Shown one piece after another: positions 1-12,379 of a DNA stretch of 64,000 nt (positions within the stretch are counted from its first letter, which is position 1; each line of letters opens with the position of its first letter). Source of the stretch: Derxia lacustris (lineage in GTDB: Bacteria > Pseudomonadota > Gammaproteobacteria > Burkholderiales > Burkholderiaceae_E). Location of the stretch: the NCBI RefSeq assembly GCF_002105195.1, contig NZ_MUHU01000004.1:62001-126000 (forward strand). The letters are read 5' to 3'. A program made the translations under genes and the position numbers. The notes beneath the pieces were generated by a model. That model was not told the origin of the DNA. It searched no databases and worked only from the letters and a program-made list of their open reading frames with translations.

Positions 1-80
1 CGCCGGCCTGTTCTTGCGCCTTGGCTGGCACGACAGCGACGCGATCGGCACACAAGCCAACCACGACTTTTGAGGCAGTC

Positions 81-758
81 TTGAATAGCTTTCGTCAGGA
101 ATTTCTTGCTTTTGCACTGCAACAAGGCGTGCTGCGCTTCGGCGAATTTATCACCAAGGCCGGGCGTCCCTCGCCCTACTTCTTCAACGCGGGACTGTTC
201 AGCGACGGCGCCAGCCTGGGTGCGCTCGGCGACTATTACGCGCGCAGCCTGCTCGCCGCCGAAGCCGACGGACTGGGCTTCGACATGCTTTACGGCCCGG
301 CCTACAAGGGCATCACGCTGGCCGCCGCCACCGCCATCGCGCTGGCCGGGCACGGCCGCAACGTGCCGTTCGCTTACAACCGCAAGGAAGCCAAGGATCA
401 CGGCGAAGGCGGTCTGCTGGTCGGCGCGCCGCTCAAGGGGCGCGTGGTCATCATCGACGACGTGCTGACCGATGGCGCGTCCAAGCGCGAATCGGTCGAG
501 GTGATCCGCGCGGCCGGCGCCACGCCGGTGGCGGTGGCCATCGCGCTCGATCGGATGGAGCGCAAGGGCGTCGAAGGCGCACTGTCGGCGCGCTCGGCGG
601 TGCAGGAGTTCGAGGCCGAATACGGCCTGCCGGTGCTCGCCATCGCCAATCTCGACGACCTCATGAGCTGGCTCGACGCAAGCAACGACAGCGACCTCGC
701 CGCCTGGCGCGAACACGTTGCCGCCTACCGCGCACGCTTCGGCGTCGACCGCACATGA
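81..758 (+). CDS. pyrE: Orotate phosphoribosyltransferase
   Basis: Transfers orotate onto PRPP to form orotidine 5'-monophosphate, the fifth step of de novo pyrimidine synthesis, in the cytosol. The protein shows the family N-terminus (FRQEFLAFALQQGVLRFGEF, then TKAGRPSPYFFNAGLF) and the PRPP-binding signature VVIIDDVLTDGASKRE. I chose the TTG at 81 because it gives MNSFRQEFLAFAL, which lines up with the start of characterised PyrE proteins, and because GAGG lies five bases upstream (72-75). The frame stays open to the left edge, so a longer N-terminus (for example TTG at 21) is possible but would add about 20 residues unlike the family. Its stop codon overlaps the next gene by four bases (ATGA). 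About 225 residues, normal length. Confidence 0.95.
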   Translation: MNSFRQEFLAFALQQGVLRFGEFITKAGRPSPYFFNAGLFSDGASLGALGDYYARSLLAAEADGLGFDMLYGPAYKGITLAAATAIALAGHGRNVPFAYNRKEAKDHGEGGLLVGAPLKGRVVIIDDVLTDGASKRESVEVIRAAGATPVAVAIALDRMERKGVEGALSARSAVQEFEAEYGLPVLAIANLDDLMSWLDASNDSDLAAWREHVAAYRARFGVDRT

Positions 759-1423
759 ATCGGGCTGCCGCGCGGCAAGGCTTCGCCGCCGCCGCGACAG
801 CGCTGGCCGTCGCCGCGTCAGACCGCTGCCCTGCCGCCGAGCCGTCGAAGCCGCCGCCGACCATCTACAGCTGCCGCGATGCCGCCGGCCGGCTGATCTC
901 GTCGGACCAGCCGATCCCGGAATGCCTCAATCGCGAGCAGCGCGTGCTCAATCGCGACGGCTCGCTGCGCCGCACCATCGAGGCGCCGCTGACGCCCGAG
1001 CAACGCGCCCAGCGCGCCGAGCAGCAGCGCCGCGAGGCCGAGGAGGAACGCGCGCGCGAAGCCGCGCGCCAGCGCGACCGGGTGCTGCTGTCGAGCTTCT
1101 CCAACCTCGATTCGCTGGAGCTGGCGCGCAAGCGGGCGCTGGCCGAATCCGAGTCGATGCTGGAAATCTCGCAGAACCGGCTGGTGGCGCTGGAGAAGGA
1201 AAAGCTGGCGATCCAGGCCGAGTTCGAGTTCTACAAGAAGACCCAGCCGCCGGCGGCGCTCAACGCCAAGCTCGAGGAGAACGCCCGCTCGCGCGACTTC
1301 GAGCTGGCGCTGATGCAACGGCGCAATGAGGAGATCGCGCGCATCAATGCGCGCTTCGATGCCGACCGCACCCGCTTCAAGCAGCTGGCCGGCGACGACG
1401 CCAATCCGCCGCCGCGCCGCTGA
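755..1423 (+). CDS. DUF4124-type exported coiled-coil protein
   Basis: Unknown function. The start ATG overlaps the pyrE stop (ATGA), so the two are probably translationally coupled. The 222-residue product has a weak signal-like N-terminus (Ala-rich to about residue 28), then a short DUF4124-like segment around IYSCRDAAGRLISSDQPIPEC that carries the two cysteines typical of that family. After this comes a long charged stretch (roughly residues 75-210) rich in Arg, Glu and Ala, which looks like coiled coil. DUF4124 proteins are envelope-associated and uncharacterised. The gene converges on rodA with only six bases between the stops. Function cannot be assigned; the domain call is by eye. Confidence 0.75.
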   Translation: MNRAAARQGFAAAATALAVAASDRCPAAEPSKPPPTIYSCRDAAGRLISSDQPIPECLNREQRVLNRDGSLRRTIEAPLTPEQRAQRAEQQRREAEEERAREAARQRDRVLLSSFSNLDSLELARKRALAESESMLEISQNRLVALEKEKLAIQAEFEFYKKTQPPAALNAKLEENARSRDFELALMQRRNEEIARINARFDADRTRFKQLAGDDANPPPRR

Positions 1424-1429
1424 AGCGGC

Positions 1430-2536
1430 TCAGCTCTGCACCAGCTGGCGGTGCCGGTTCACGCTCATCAGCACGCCGCAGCCGACCGCCAGCGTCATGA
1501 GCGCGGTGCCGCCATAGCTCATGAACGGCAGCGGCACGCCCACCACCGGCAGGATGCCGCTCACCATCCCCATGTTCACGAAGGCGTACATGAACAGGAT
1601 GGACACGATGGCGCCCGAGAACAGCCGCGCGAACAGCGTGGGCGCATTGCCGGCGATGATCAGTCCGCGCGCCAGCAGCAAAAAGTAGAGCGTCACCAGC
1701 AGGCAGTTGCCGACGAAGCCGAACTCCTCGGAGTACACGCTGAAGATGAAGTCGGTCGTGCGCTCTGGGATGAACTCCAGATGCGTCTGCGTGCCCTGCA
1801 TCCAGCCCTTGCCGAACAGCCCGCCCGAGCCGATGGCGATGGTGCTCTGGATGATGTGGAAACCCTTGCCGAGCGGATCCTTGGTCGGATCGATCAGCGT
1901 CAGCACCCGCTCGCGCTGATAGTCGTGCATGAAGGTCCAGGCCAGTGGCAGGCTGGCGAGCCCGGTGATGCCGAGCGCCGCCAGCACCTTCCAGTTGAGG
2001 CCGGCGAAGAAGATCACCGCAAAGCCGCCGACCGCCACCAGCGATGCCGTGCCCAGATCGGGCTGCCTGAGGATGAGCCCGACCGGCAGCAGCATCAGCA
2101 GCGCCGCCAGCGCGAAATCGCGCCAGCCGAGCGTGGCCTCGCGCATGTGGAAGTACCAGGCCAGCATCAGCGGCAGGCCGATCTTCAGCAGCTCGGACGG
2201 CTGGAGCTGCATGAAGCCCAGATCGATCCAGCGCCGCGCGCCCTTCTTGACGGTGCCGAACAGCGCCACCGCGATCAGCAGCGTGACCGCGCCGATGTAG
2301 ACCGGCACCGCCACCCGCATCAGCAGCCGGGGCGGCACATTGGCCATCACCCACATCACCAGCAGCGCGAACAGCAGGTTCTTCACATGGCCGTCGAAGC
2401 GGCCCGGGAAGTTGTTGGCGCTCGACGCCATGGTGAACAGCGACAGCCCGACCAGCGCGCCGAGGATGAGCATCAGCGTCGGGTCGAACACCAGCAGCCA
2501 GGGCCGCAGGCGCAGCCAGAGTTCGCGGCGGGTCAT
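1430..2536 (-). CDS. rodA: Peptidoglycan glycosyltransferase RodA
   Basis: SEDS-family inner-membrane glycosyltransferase that polymerises lipid II during cell elongation together with PBP2. The 368-residue protein has about ten hydrophobic segments. It carries family sequences such as RRWIDLGFMQLQPSELLKIG, RQPDLGTASL, DPLGKGFHIIQS and the closing segment GVPLPFMSYGGTALM. The ATG at 2536 overlaps the mrdA stop by four bases, indicating coupling; the same reading frame runs much further upstream but that part lies antisense-frame inside mrdA and is not family-like. It is the last gene of mreB-mreC-mreD-mrdA-rodA. Confidence 0.96.
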   Translation of the reverse strand: MTRRELWLRLRPWLLVFDPTLMLILGALVGLSLFTMASSANNFPGRFDGHVKNLLFALLVMWVMANVPPRLLMRVAVPVYIGAVTLLIAVALFGTVKKGARRWIDLGFMQLQPSELLKIGLPLMLAWYFHMREATLGWRDFALAALLMLLPVGLILRQPDLGTASLVAVGGFAVIFFAGLNWKVLAALGITGLASLPLAWTFMHDYQRERVLTLIDPTKDPLGKGFHIIQSTIAIGSGGLFGKGWMQGTQTHLEFIPERTTDFIFSVYSEEFGFVGNCLLVTLYFLLLARGLIIAGNAPTLFARLFSGAIVSILFMYAFVNMGMVSGILPVVGVPLPFMSYGGTALMTLAVGCGVLMSVNRHRQLVQS

Positions 2537-4767
2537 GGCGTTTCTTCCTTGCGCTGGACGACTGGGGCGGGCGCGGCGTCGGGCGCATCGCGGTGCGACG
2601 GCGTGCCGGGCGGATTGGCCGGCGCCGGATGGCCGGCCGGCGCGGCGGCGCCGGCGGCGGGTGCGCTGGTGCCGGCAGGCGCGGCGGTGTCGGGTGCCGG
2701 CGCGGGCACGGCGGCGCCGGGATCGGCTGCGGGCGCGGGCCGGCGCGGCGCCACCGGCGGCGGCGCGGCGAGGTCGTCGCGCACCTGATCGCGTTGCAGG
2801 TCGGGCGCCGCCGGCAGCGGCAGGCCGCGCTCCTCGTCGCTCGGGCCTTGCGCCGGATCGTCGTCGCTGCCGATGAGCGCGGCGGCCTTGCGCGGATCGT
2901 CCAGCTCCTCGGGCCATTTGCCGAGCAGCCAGTAGTCGAACACCCGGCGCGCGATCGGCCCGGCCGCCTTGGCGCCGAAACCGCCGTTTTCCACGATCAG
3001 CGCGACCGCGATCTTGGGGTTGTCGGCCGGCGCAAACGCGATGAACAGCGAATGGTCGCGAAAGCGCTCGGGCGTCAGCGCCTCGTTGTACTTGGCGCCC
3101 TGCTTGATGCCGATGACCTGGGCCGTGCCGGTCTTGCCGGCCGCCACGTAAGGCGCGCCGGCAAACGCGGTGGAGCCGGTGCCGAAGCGGTTCACATCCA
3201 CCATGCCGCTCTTCACCGCCTCGATGTTCTCGGGCTTGAGCGGGATGGTGTAGCTCATCTCGGGCACGGTCGGCCGGTGCTGGCCGGTGCGCGCATCGAC
3301 CACCTCGCGCACCACATGCGGCTTCATTACCACGCCGTTGTTGGCCAGCGTGGACACCGCATGCGCGAGTTGCAGGATGGTGTAGCTGTTGTAGCCCTGC
3401 CCGATGCCGACCGAAATCGTCTCGCCGGCATACCACTGCTGGGCCTCGCGCCGCTTGAAGGCGCTGCGCTTCCATTCGCTCGACGGCAGCACGCCCTTCT
3501 TCTCGCCCTCGATGTCGATGCCGGTCAGCTGGCCGAAGCCGAACGGCTTCATGAAGCTGGCGATGGCGTCGATGCCCATGTCGTTGGCCAGCATGTAGAA
3601 GTAGGTGTCCGACGAATAGACGATGGCCTTGTGCAGATCGACCACGCCATTGCCGCCCGGCTTGCTGTCGCGGAACTGGCGCCCGCCGAAGTTGAAGACG
3701 CCGGTGTCGTGAAAGCTCCAGCCCGGCGTGCGCTTGCCGCTTTCGAGCGCCGCCAGCGCCATGAAGGGCTTGAAGGTGGAGCCCGGCGGATACACGCCGC
3801 GCAACGGCCGGTTGAGCAGCGGCTTGTCCGGGTCCTCGTTGAGCGTCTTCCAGTTGACCGGATCGATGCCGTCGACGAACAGATTGGGGTCGTAGCCGGG
3901 CCGGCTGACGAAGGCGAGCACATCGCCGCTGCTCGGCTCGATGGCGACCAGCGCGCCGCGCCGCGCGCCATAAAGCTGCTCGACCATCTGCTGGAGCCGG
4001 ATGTCGACCGACAGCACCAGATTGTTGCCGGGCGTGGCCGGCGTCTGGCTCAGCGTGCGCACCGGCTTGCCGCCGGCCGACACTTCCACCTCGGCGAAAC
4101 CGGTGCTGCCGTGCAGCTCGCGCTCATAGCTCTGCTCGATGCCGACCTTGCCGATGTACTCCGTGCCCTTGTAGTCGTCGGCGTTGTCCCAGTCCTCGAT
4201 GCGCTCGGCGTCCTTGGCCGAGATGCGGCCGATGTAGCCGAGCACATGGCCGCCGACCGCGCCGAGCGGGTATTCGCGGAACAGCCGCGCCTTGATCTCG
4301 ACCGCCGGAAACATGAAGCGCCAGGCCGCGAAGCGCGCCACTTCCTCGTCGGTGAGCCGGTTGCGGATCGGCAGCGAGCCGACGGTGCGGGTTTCTTCGA
4401 GCAGCTGCTTGAAGCGGCGCCGGTGGTGCGGCTGGATGTCGATGATGCGGGCCAGCGCGTCGATGGTCGGATCGAGCTGGCCGGCCGCCAGCCGCGACGG
4501 CGTGATTTCGAGCGTGTAGGCCGAGTAGTTGCGCGCCAGCACCACGCCGTTGCGGTCGACGATCACGCCGCGATTGGGCGGCGTCGGCACGACCGAGATG
4601 CGGTTGTCCTCGGCCTTGGCGTGATAGCTCTCGTAATTGACGATCTGCAACCACGCGAAGCGCGCGATCAGCAGGCCAAAGCAGATCAGGATGACCGCCG
4701 CCACCACGCCGAGCCGGCGCCGGAAGCTGACCAGCTCCTGCTGGTTGTCGCGCAGGCCGGCGCTCAT
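2533..4767 (-). CDS. mrdA: Penicillin-binding protein 2, elongation transpeptidase
   Basis: Class B penicillin-binding protein that cross-links peptidoglycan on the lateral wall with RodA. It has one N-terminal membrane anchor (about residues 18-40), a PBP dimerisation region and a transpeptidase domain. The three active-site motifs are present: STFK (Ser330, Lys333), SSD (385-387) and KTG (545-547). At 744 residues it is about 100 longer than usual. The excess is a C-terminal tail from about residue 620 that starts acidic and then becomes almost only Pro and Ala. Such a tail is periplasmic and may bind or sit in the wall, but that is inference. It overlaps rodA by four bases; about 87 bases separate it from mreD. 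Confidence 0.96.
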   Translation of the reverse strand: MSAGLRDNQQELVSFRRRLGVVAAVILICFGLLIARFAWLQIVNYESYHAKAEDNRISVVPTPPNRGVIVDRNGVVLARNYSAYTLEITPSRLAAGQLDPTIDALARIIDIQPHHRRRFKQLLEETRTVGSLPIRNRLTDEEVARFAAWRFMFPAVEIKARLFREYPLGAVGGHVLGYIGRISAKDAERIEDWDNADDYKGTEYIGKVGIEQSYERELHGSTGFAEVEVSAGGKPVRTLSQTPATPGNNLVLSVDIRLQQMVEQLYGARRGALVAIEPSSGDVLAFVSRPGYDPNLFVDGIDPVNWKTLNEDPDKPLLNRPLRGVYPPGSTFKPFMALAALESGKRTPGWSFHDTGVFNFGGRQFRDSKPGGNGVVDLHKAIVYSSDTYFYMLANDMGIDAIASFMKPFGFGQLTGIDIEGEKKGVLPSSEWKRSAFKRREAQQWYAGETISVGIGQGYNSYTILQLAHAVSTLANNGVVMKPHVVREVVDARTGQHRPTVPEMSYTIPLKPENIEAVKSGMVDVNRFGTGSTAFAGAPYVAAGKTGTAQVIGIKQGAKYNEALTPERFRDHSLFIAFAPADNPKIAVALIVENGGFGAKAAGPIARRVFDYWLLGKWPEELDDPRKAAALIGSDDDPAQGPSDEERGLPLPAAPDLQRDQVRDDLAAPPPVAPRRPAPAADPGAAVPAPAPDTAAPAGTSAPAAGAAAPAGHPAPANPPGTPSHRDAPDAAPAPVVQRKEETP

Positions 4768-4854
4768 CGGACAGCCCCGCCAGCGGCTGCCCGCCGACCG
4801 ATGCGCGGGCAGGCGCCACAGGACGCGGGAAGGAAGCTCGGCAGATGCATGGGC

Positions 4855-5385
4855 TTACAGCGGCCGGTTGTCGTCGCGGTCGACGGTGCGGCGCTGCGGC
4901 GCCAGCAGCAGCAGCTTGGCCAGCGGCCACAGCAGCGTCGCCACCAGACTCGACGCGAAATACGCAAAGCCCGGAAAGTCGGCACCGGCCGCCAGCCGCA
5001 CCACCAGACTCACCAGCTGGCCGATCAGCAGCAGCGGCAGCACATGGATCATCTGGCCGAACTGGTTGAACCACTGCACCCGCCGATGCATGGAAATGGC
5101 GCCATACGACAGCAGCGTGTAGGCCAGCGCATGCTGGCCAAGCAGCGCGCCGTCATGCACATCCATCGCCAGCCCGAGCGCGAACGCCAGCCCCAGCCCG
5201 ACCTTGCGCGGCTGGTGGATGTGCCAGAACACCAGCCCGAGCGCGAGCCAGTCGGGCACGAACAGCCGGCCGCCCCAGGGCAGCAGATCGAGCAGCAGCA
5301 GCCCGAGCAGCGAGGCATAGATGAACGGCCGCGACGCCGGCCGCAGGATGATGTCGCGCCGGGGAACGTCACCCACGCTGCTCAT
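4855..5385 (-). CDS. mreD: Rod shape-determining protein MreD
   Basis: Small integral membrane component of the elongasome. The 176-residue protein has five or six hydrophobic segments and the family pattern around FVPDWLALGLVFW and the charged DVHDGALLGQHALAY region. Its start overlaps the mreC stop by four bases (ATGA). Position between mreC and mrdA is the standard order. No oddities seen. Confidence 0.94.
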   Translation of the reverse strand: MSSVGDVPRRDIILRPASRPFIYASLLGLLLLDLLPWGGRLFVPDWLALGLVFWHIHQPRKVGLGLAFALGLAMDVHDGALLGQHALAYTLLSYGAISMHRRVQWFNQFGQMIHVLPLLLIGQLVSLVVRLAAGADFPGFAYFASSLVATLLWPLAKLLLLAPQRRTVDRDDNRPL

Positions 5386-6272
5386 GGCCTGGCTCCGGGA
5401 ACGACGGCGGCGGCATTCGGATCGCTGCCCTCGGGCAGCTGAGCCTCGACGCGCAGCACCAGCAGCATGCTGGCGCCCCGGATGTGCGCCACCGGGTCGG
5501 CGACGATGCGCGCAAAGGTGGAATCGGACGTGCGCACCACGGTGCGCACCCTGGCCACGGGCAGCCCGGGCGGATAGACGCCGTCGAGCCCCGAGGTGAC
5601 GAGCTGGTCGCCTTCCTGCACATCGGCGTTGGCCGCCAGAAAGCGCAGCTCGATCGTGCCCGGCTCATCGCCGCCCGAGGCCAGCGTGCGCAGACCGGTG
5701 CGGCGCACCTGCACCGGCGTGGCCTGTTCGCGGTCGGTGGCCAGCGCGATCTCGGCGGTGAACGGGAAGGTGCGCACCACCTGGCCGACCAGCCCGAGTT
5801 CGTCGATGACCGGCTCGGCCACGCGCACGCCGGCCTGACTGCCGCGGTCGATGACGACGCGCGGCGTGAACGGGTCATGCGTGTCGTAGAGCGCCTCGAC
5901 CATCAGCGTGGCGATGCCGGCGCGGGCGCGCGCATCGACCAGCGCGCGCAGCCGGGTGTTCTCGGCCGCGAGCTGCTCGGCTTGCTGGCGCTCGGTGGCA
6001 TCGGCCAGCCGCTGGCGGCGCAGCTCGTCGTTCTCGCGCCGCAGCGTCGCCACGTCGGAGAAATGCCCGGCGACGGCGCGCGCGATCTCGCTCGGCCACA
6101 GCGCGCCGCGTTGCAGCGGATAGAGCGCCGTGCCCACGGTCAGGCGCAGCGCTTCGAGCGTGTGCATGCGCGCGTCGACCACCAGCAGCACGAGCGACAG
6201 CCCGGCGAAGAAAATGAGCCGCGCCAGCGCCGAGGGGCCCTGGCGAAAGAACGGCGGCGGTTGCAGTTCCAT
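5382..6272 (-). CDS. mreC: Rod shape-determining protein MreC
   Basis: Bitopic membrane protein whose periplasmic domain links MreB filaments to PBP2. I start it at the ATG at 6272 (MELQPPPFFRQGPS), giving 296 residues; the frame extends further upstream but would run into the mreB coding end. One membrane helix follows (LARLIFFAGLSLVLLVVDAR), then a coiled coil rich in Arg, Glu and Gln (FSDVATLRRENDELRRQRL), then the beta domain with IDRGSQAGVRVAEPV and QEGDQLVTSGLDGVYPPGLP, both typical of MreC. It lies 34 bases downstream of mreB and overlaps mreD by four bases. Confidence 0.96.
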   Translation of the reverse strand: MELQPPPFFRQGPSALARLIFFAGLSLVLLVVDARMHTLEALRLTVGTALYPLQRGALWPSEIARAVAGHFSDVATLRRENDELRRQRLADATERQQAEQLAAENTRLRALVDARARAGIATLMVEALYDTHDPFTPRVVIDRGSQAGVRVAEPVIDELGLVGQVVRTFPFTAEIALATDREQATPVQVRRTGLRTLASGGDEPGTIELRFLAANADVQEGDQLVTSGLDGVYPPGLPVARVRTVVRTSDSTFARIVADPVAHIRGASMLLVLRVEAQLPEGSDPNAAAVVPGARP

Positions 6273-6306
6273 GCCGTCGAATCGGCCGAGGCCGGCCTGT
6301 GCAGCG

Positions 6307-7699
<1,393 letters not shown>

Positions 7700-7987
7700 A
7701 TGTCGCTCACGCTTTCCGATGTCGAACGCATCGCGCATCTCGCGCGCATCCAGATCACCCCGGCCGAGGCCGAACGCACGCTCGGCGAACTCAACGGCAT
7801 CTTCGGCCTCATCGAGCAGATGCGCGCGATCGACACGACCGGCATCGAGCCGATGGCGCATCCGCTCGGCGGCGCCCAGCGCCTGCGCGACGACGCGGCC
7901 CAGCCGCTCATCCCGCGCGACGAGACGATGAAGAACGCGCCGGCCCGCCAGGACGGCCTCTTCCTCGTGCCCAAGGTCATCGAATGA
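7700..7987 (+). CDS. gatC: Asp/Glu-tRNA amidotransferase subunit C
   Basis: Small subunit that stabilises the GatAB complex, which converts Asp-tRNA(Asn) and Glu-tRNA(Gln) to the amidated forms. The 95-residue product has the family start [21 protein letters not shown] and the MAHPL and [10 protein letters not shown] segments. Its stop overlaps the gatA start by four bases. First gene of gatCAB. Confidence 0.96.
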   Translation: MSLTLSDVERIAHLARIQITPAEAERTLGELNGIFGLIEQMRAIDTTGIEPMAHPLGGAQRLRDDAAQPLIPRDETMKNAPARQDGLFLVPKVIE

Positions 7988-9456
7988 GCGCCGCCATGTC
8001 CGACATCACGCACAAGACCCTCGCCGAACTGTCCGCGCTGCTCGCAAAACGCGAGCTGTCGGCGGTCGAGCTGGCCAGCGCCTATCTGGCGCGCATCGAC
8101 GCCAACCGCGATCTCAACGTCTTCCTCGACGTGCGGCCCGAAGTCACGCTCAGGCAGGCCGCCGCCGCCGATGCGCTGATCGCCGCCGGCAATGCCGGGC
8201 CGCTCGCCGGCATCCCGATCGCGCACAAGGACATCTTCGTGACGCGCGATTTCGCGTCGACCGCAGCCAGCAAGATGCTGGAGGGCTACATGAGCCCGTT
8301 CGACGCCACGGTGGTCGAGCAGCTCGCGGGCGCCGGCATGGTCACGCTCGGCAAGGTCAATTGCGACGAGTTCGCGATGGGCTCCAGCAACGAGAACTCG
8401 GCCTACGGCGCGGTGCTCAATCCCTGGGACAAGCGCGCCGTGCCGGGCGGCAGCTCGGGCGGCTCGTCGGCCTGCGTGGCGGCGCGGCTCGCGCCCGTGG
8501 CCAGCGCCACCGATACCGGCGGCTCGATCCGCGAACCGGCGTCGTTCGCCGGCGTGACCGGCGTCAAGCCCACCTACGGCCGGCCGTCGCGCTGGGGAAT
8601 GATCGCCTTCGCGTCGAGCCTGGACACGGCCGGGCTGATGACGCAGTCGGCCGAGGATGCGGCGCTGGTGTTCAACGCCATGCTCGGCCACGACGCCAAG
8701 GACTCGACCAGCCTCGACCGGCCGCGCGAGGACTACACGCGCGCGCTGGCCAATCCGGTCAAGGGCCTGCGCATCGGCGTGCCCAAGGAATTCTTCGGCG
8801 AGGGCCTGTCGCCCGACGTGGAAGCGCGCGTGCGCGAAGCGCTCAAGCAGTACGAGGCACTCGGCGCCGAGCTGGTCGAGATCTCGCTGCCGGTGTCGGC
8901 GCTCGGCATCCCCGTTTACTACGTGGTGTCGTCGGCCGAGGCGTCGAGCAATCTCAACCGCTTCGACGGCGTGCGCTACGGCCATCGCGCGCAGAACTAC
9001 GCCGACCTGATCGACATGATCAAGACCAGCCGTTCCGAAGGCCTGGGCGCCGAGCCCAAGCGCCGGATCATGATCGGCACCTATGTGCTGAGCCACGGCT
9101 ATTACGACGCCTACTACATCAAGGCCCAGCAGGTGCGCCGCCTGATCGCCGAGGAATTCCAGCGCGCCTTCACCCAATGCGATCTGATCGCCGGTCCGGT
9201 GGCGCCGACCGTGGCCTTCGACATCGGCTCGAAATCGGCCGACCCGGTCGCCATGTACAAGAGCGATCTGTACACGGTGCCGGGCAGTCTGGCCGGCGTG
9301 CCGAGCATGAGCCTGCCGGCGGGCTTCGGTGACGGTGGCCGGCCGGTGGGGCTGCAACTCATCGCCAACCATCTCGACGAGGCCCGCATGCTCGGCGCAG
9401 CGCACCAGTTCCAGCTCGCGACCGACTGGCATCTGCGCGTGCCGGCCGGCTATTGA
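7984..9456 (+). CDS. gatA: Asp/Glu-tRNA amidotransferase subunit A
   Basis: Amidase subunit that releases ammonia from glutamine for transamidation. The ATG at 7984 overlaps the gatC stop and gives 490 residues; a much longer frame begins upstream but has no family sequence. The amidase Ser-cisSer-Lys triad is recognisable: Lys in [10 protein letters not shown], the Ser/Gly-rich block [16 protein letters not shown] and the nucleophile region [16 protein letters not shown]. Fifteen bases later gatB begins. Confidence 0.97.
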   Translation: MSAAMSDITHKTLAELSALLAKRELSAVELASAYLARIDANRDLNVFLDVRPEVTLRQAAAADALIAAGNAGPLAGIPIAHKDIFVTRDFASTAASKMLEGYMSPFDATVVEQLAGAGMVTLGKVNCDEFAMGSSNENSAYGAVLNPWDKRAVPGGSSGGSSACVAARLAPVASATDTGGSIREPASFAGVTGVKPTYGRPSRWGMIAFASSLDTAGLMTQSAEDAALVFNAMLGHDAKDSTSLDRPREDYTRALANPVKGLRIGVPKEFFGEGLSPDVEARVREALKQYEALGAELVEISLPVSALGIPVYYVVSSAEASSNLNRFDGVRYGHRAQNYADLIDMIKTSRSEGLGAEPKRRIMIGTYVLSHGYYDAYYIKAQQVRRLIAEEFQRAFTQCDLIAGPVAPTVAFDIGSKSADPVAMYKSDLYTVPGSLAGVPSMSLPAGFGDGGRPVGLQLIANHLDEARMLGAAHQFQLATDWHLRVPAGY

Positions 9457-9470
9457 GAAAGGATCACGCC

Positions 9471-10952
<1,482 letters not shown>

Positions 10953-10981
10953 CGCGGCGCGATCGCGGGCTGGCAACACAC

Positions 10982-11011
10982 GGGGGCGGATGTCGCAAGG
11001 CATCCGCCCCC
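10982..11011 (+). terminator. Hairpin downstream of gatB
   Basis: A perfect 11-bp stem, GGGGGCGGATG (10982-10992) with CATCCGCCCCC (11001-11011), and an 8-base loop, 30 bases after the gatB stop. There is no clear U-tract, only GCTGCATTT after the stem, so it may be a weak intrinsic terminator or an mRNA-stabilising hairpin. Confidence 0.65.
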
Positions 11012-11413
11012 GCTGCATTTCAGGCGGCATGCAACGCGCCAGCGCCATCGCTGCACCGCGTCATATTTCTCATTCGCGGCGATTTGGGTCTGGGCGCACA
11101 AACGCCGGTACTGGGTCGGACTCGATAATCCCGAGCTCGCAGGACGGGGCCGAAGGTGCATTGCCGCATCGCGCGACACCGGCCGTCGATGATCGCCGTC
11201 AGCGCCGCCGCCCCGATTCCGTCCTTAACGCTGCGCCCCAACTTGCTCCGAGCCGACTCCTCACCGCCTCCGTCGTCGCGCCCGCTCCGTCCGGCCGGTC
11301 CAGGGTCGGCGAGTCACGGAGCAAACCCAAACTCCGCGACAGCACTGCCGGCCGGCGCTCGCGCCCCGGCGCACCTGTCCACACCTCCCGCCATGCCACC
11401 TCTGCGCACCTCG
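11012..11413. other. Leader region upstream of the eps block
   Basis: About 400 bases between the gatB hairpin and the EpsD-like gene. An open frame in the gene's own phase starts at 11156, but this part is rich in Pro, Arg and Ser, shows no family sequence and would precede a lipoprotein signal peptide, so I treat it as untranslated. AT-rich steps near 11061-11075 and 11121-11130 may hold a promoter; I find no confident -35/-10 pair and no sigma-54 type -24/-12 element. Confidence 0.4.
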
Positions 11414-12361
11414 ATGCCCTCATTCCCGTTCCGCCTTGCAGGGCTTGCACTCGTCACCGGTCTCGCACTCGCGGCCTGCGGCGGCGATCACAAGCCGTCC
11501 GACACCCAGACCGCCGTCAAGGTGGGCTCGGCCGAGCTGACCGTGCACCAGCTCAACTACCTGCTCCAGCAGCGCAACGGCGTTCCGGCCGACCAGGCTG
11601 AACGCGCCGGCCGCGAACTGCTCGAACGCCTGATCGACCAGGAGCTGGCAGCCCAGGCGGCAGTGAAGGACGGACTCGACCGCGATCCGCGCACGGTGCA
11701 GGCGCTCGATGCGGCGCGGCGCGAGGTACTGGCACGCGCCTATGGCAGCAAGGTCGAGCGCGACGCGATCGCCGCCGGCAAGCCCAAGCCCGAGGAGATC
11801 GAGCGCTTCTACAACGACAACCCGCTGCTGTTCTCGAACCGCCAGCTCTATGCCATCGAGCAGGTCGGTTTCGACGGCGCCGATGCCAGCAGCCGCGCCG
11901 ACAGCCTGCTGCGCAGCCGGCGCTCGCCGCAGGCCTTCCGCGACGCACTCACCGCCGCCGGCGTGCGGCCGGTGGTGCAGAACGTCACCATCCCGGCCGA
12001 GAACCTGCCGCTGGACCAGCTCAAGCGCTTCTCCGAACTGGCCAGCGGCGACTCGATCATCGTCGCCCGGCCCGGCGGCGCGACCGTGCTGTTCCTGCTC
12101 GGCAGCACGCCGGCGGCGGTCGGGCTCGTCCAGGCGCGGCCGGCCATCGAGCGCTATCTCCAGGCCGATCAGGCCCGGCGCGCGGTGGCCGATGCGACCA
12201 AGGCGCTGCGTGCCGCCACGCCGGTGACCTATGTCGGCAAGTTCGCGCAGCCGCTGGCGGCGCCGGCCGCCGGCGGCAATCCCGGCGCGGGCAGCGCTGC
12301 CGCCGGCGCCCCCGCCGTCGATCCGGCCGCGCTCCGCAAGGGCCTGGACGCCCTCAAGTAA
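11414..12361 (+). CDS. EpsD-family peptidyl-prolyl isomerase lipoprotein
   Basis: Periplasmic SurA/PpiC-like protein of exopolysaccharide loci; the EpsD family always sits with EpsF/EpsG-type genes. The start at 11414 gives a short lipoprotein signal (LAGLALVTGLALAAC, lipobox Cys22) and 315 residues. The start region VKVGSAELTVHQLNYLLQQR and the SurA-N-like segment ELLERLIDQELAAQAAVKDG match foldase families. I do not see a full parvulin active-site pattern, so catalytic activity is uncertain. The C-terminus is Ala/Gly/Pro-rich. The next gene, the chain-length determinant, starts 18 bases after the stop. Confidence 0.85.
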   Translation: MPSFPFRLAGLALVTGLALAACGGDHKPSDTQTAVKVGSAELTVHQLNYLLQQRNGVPADQAERAGRELLERLIDQELAAQAAVKDGLDRDPRTVQALDAARREVLARAYGSKVERDAIAAGKPKPEEIERFYNDNPLLFSNRQLYAIEQVGFDGADASSRADSLLRSRRSPQAFRDALTAAGVRPVVQNVTIPAENLPLDQLKRFSELASGDSIIVARPGGATVLFLLGSTPAAVGLVQARPAIERYLQADQARRAVADATKALRAATPVTYVGKFAQPLAAPAAGGNPGAGSAAAGAPAVDPAALRKGLDALK

Positions 12362-12379
12362 CCCCTCCCGATCGCCTCC

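Noticed and set aside
2593..5442. 949-codon open frame on the plus strand opposite mrdA and mreD
   Set aside because: Antisense frame of GC-rich genes; Arg/Ala/Gly-rich translation with no domain, while both minus-strand genes have full catalytic or family motifs.
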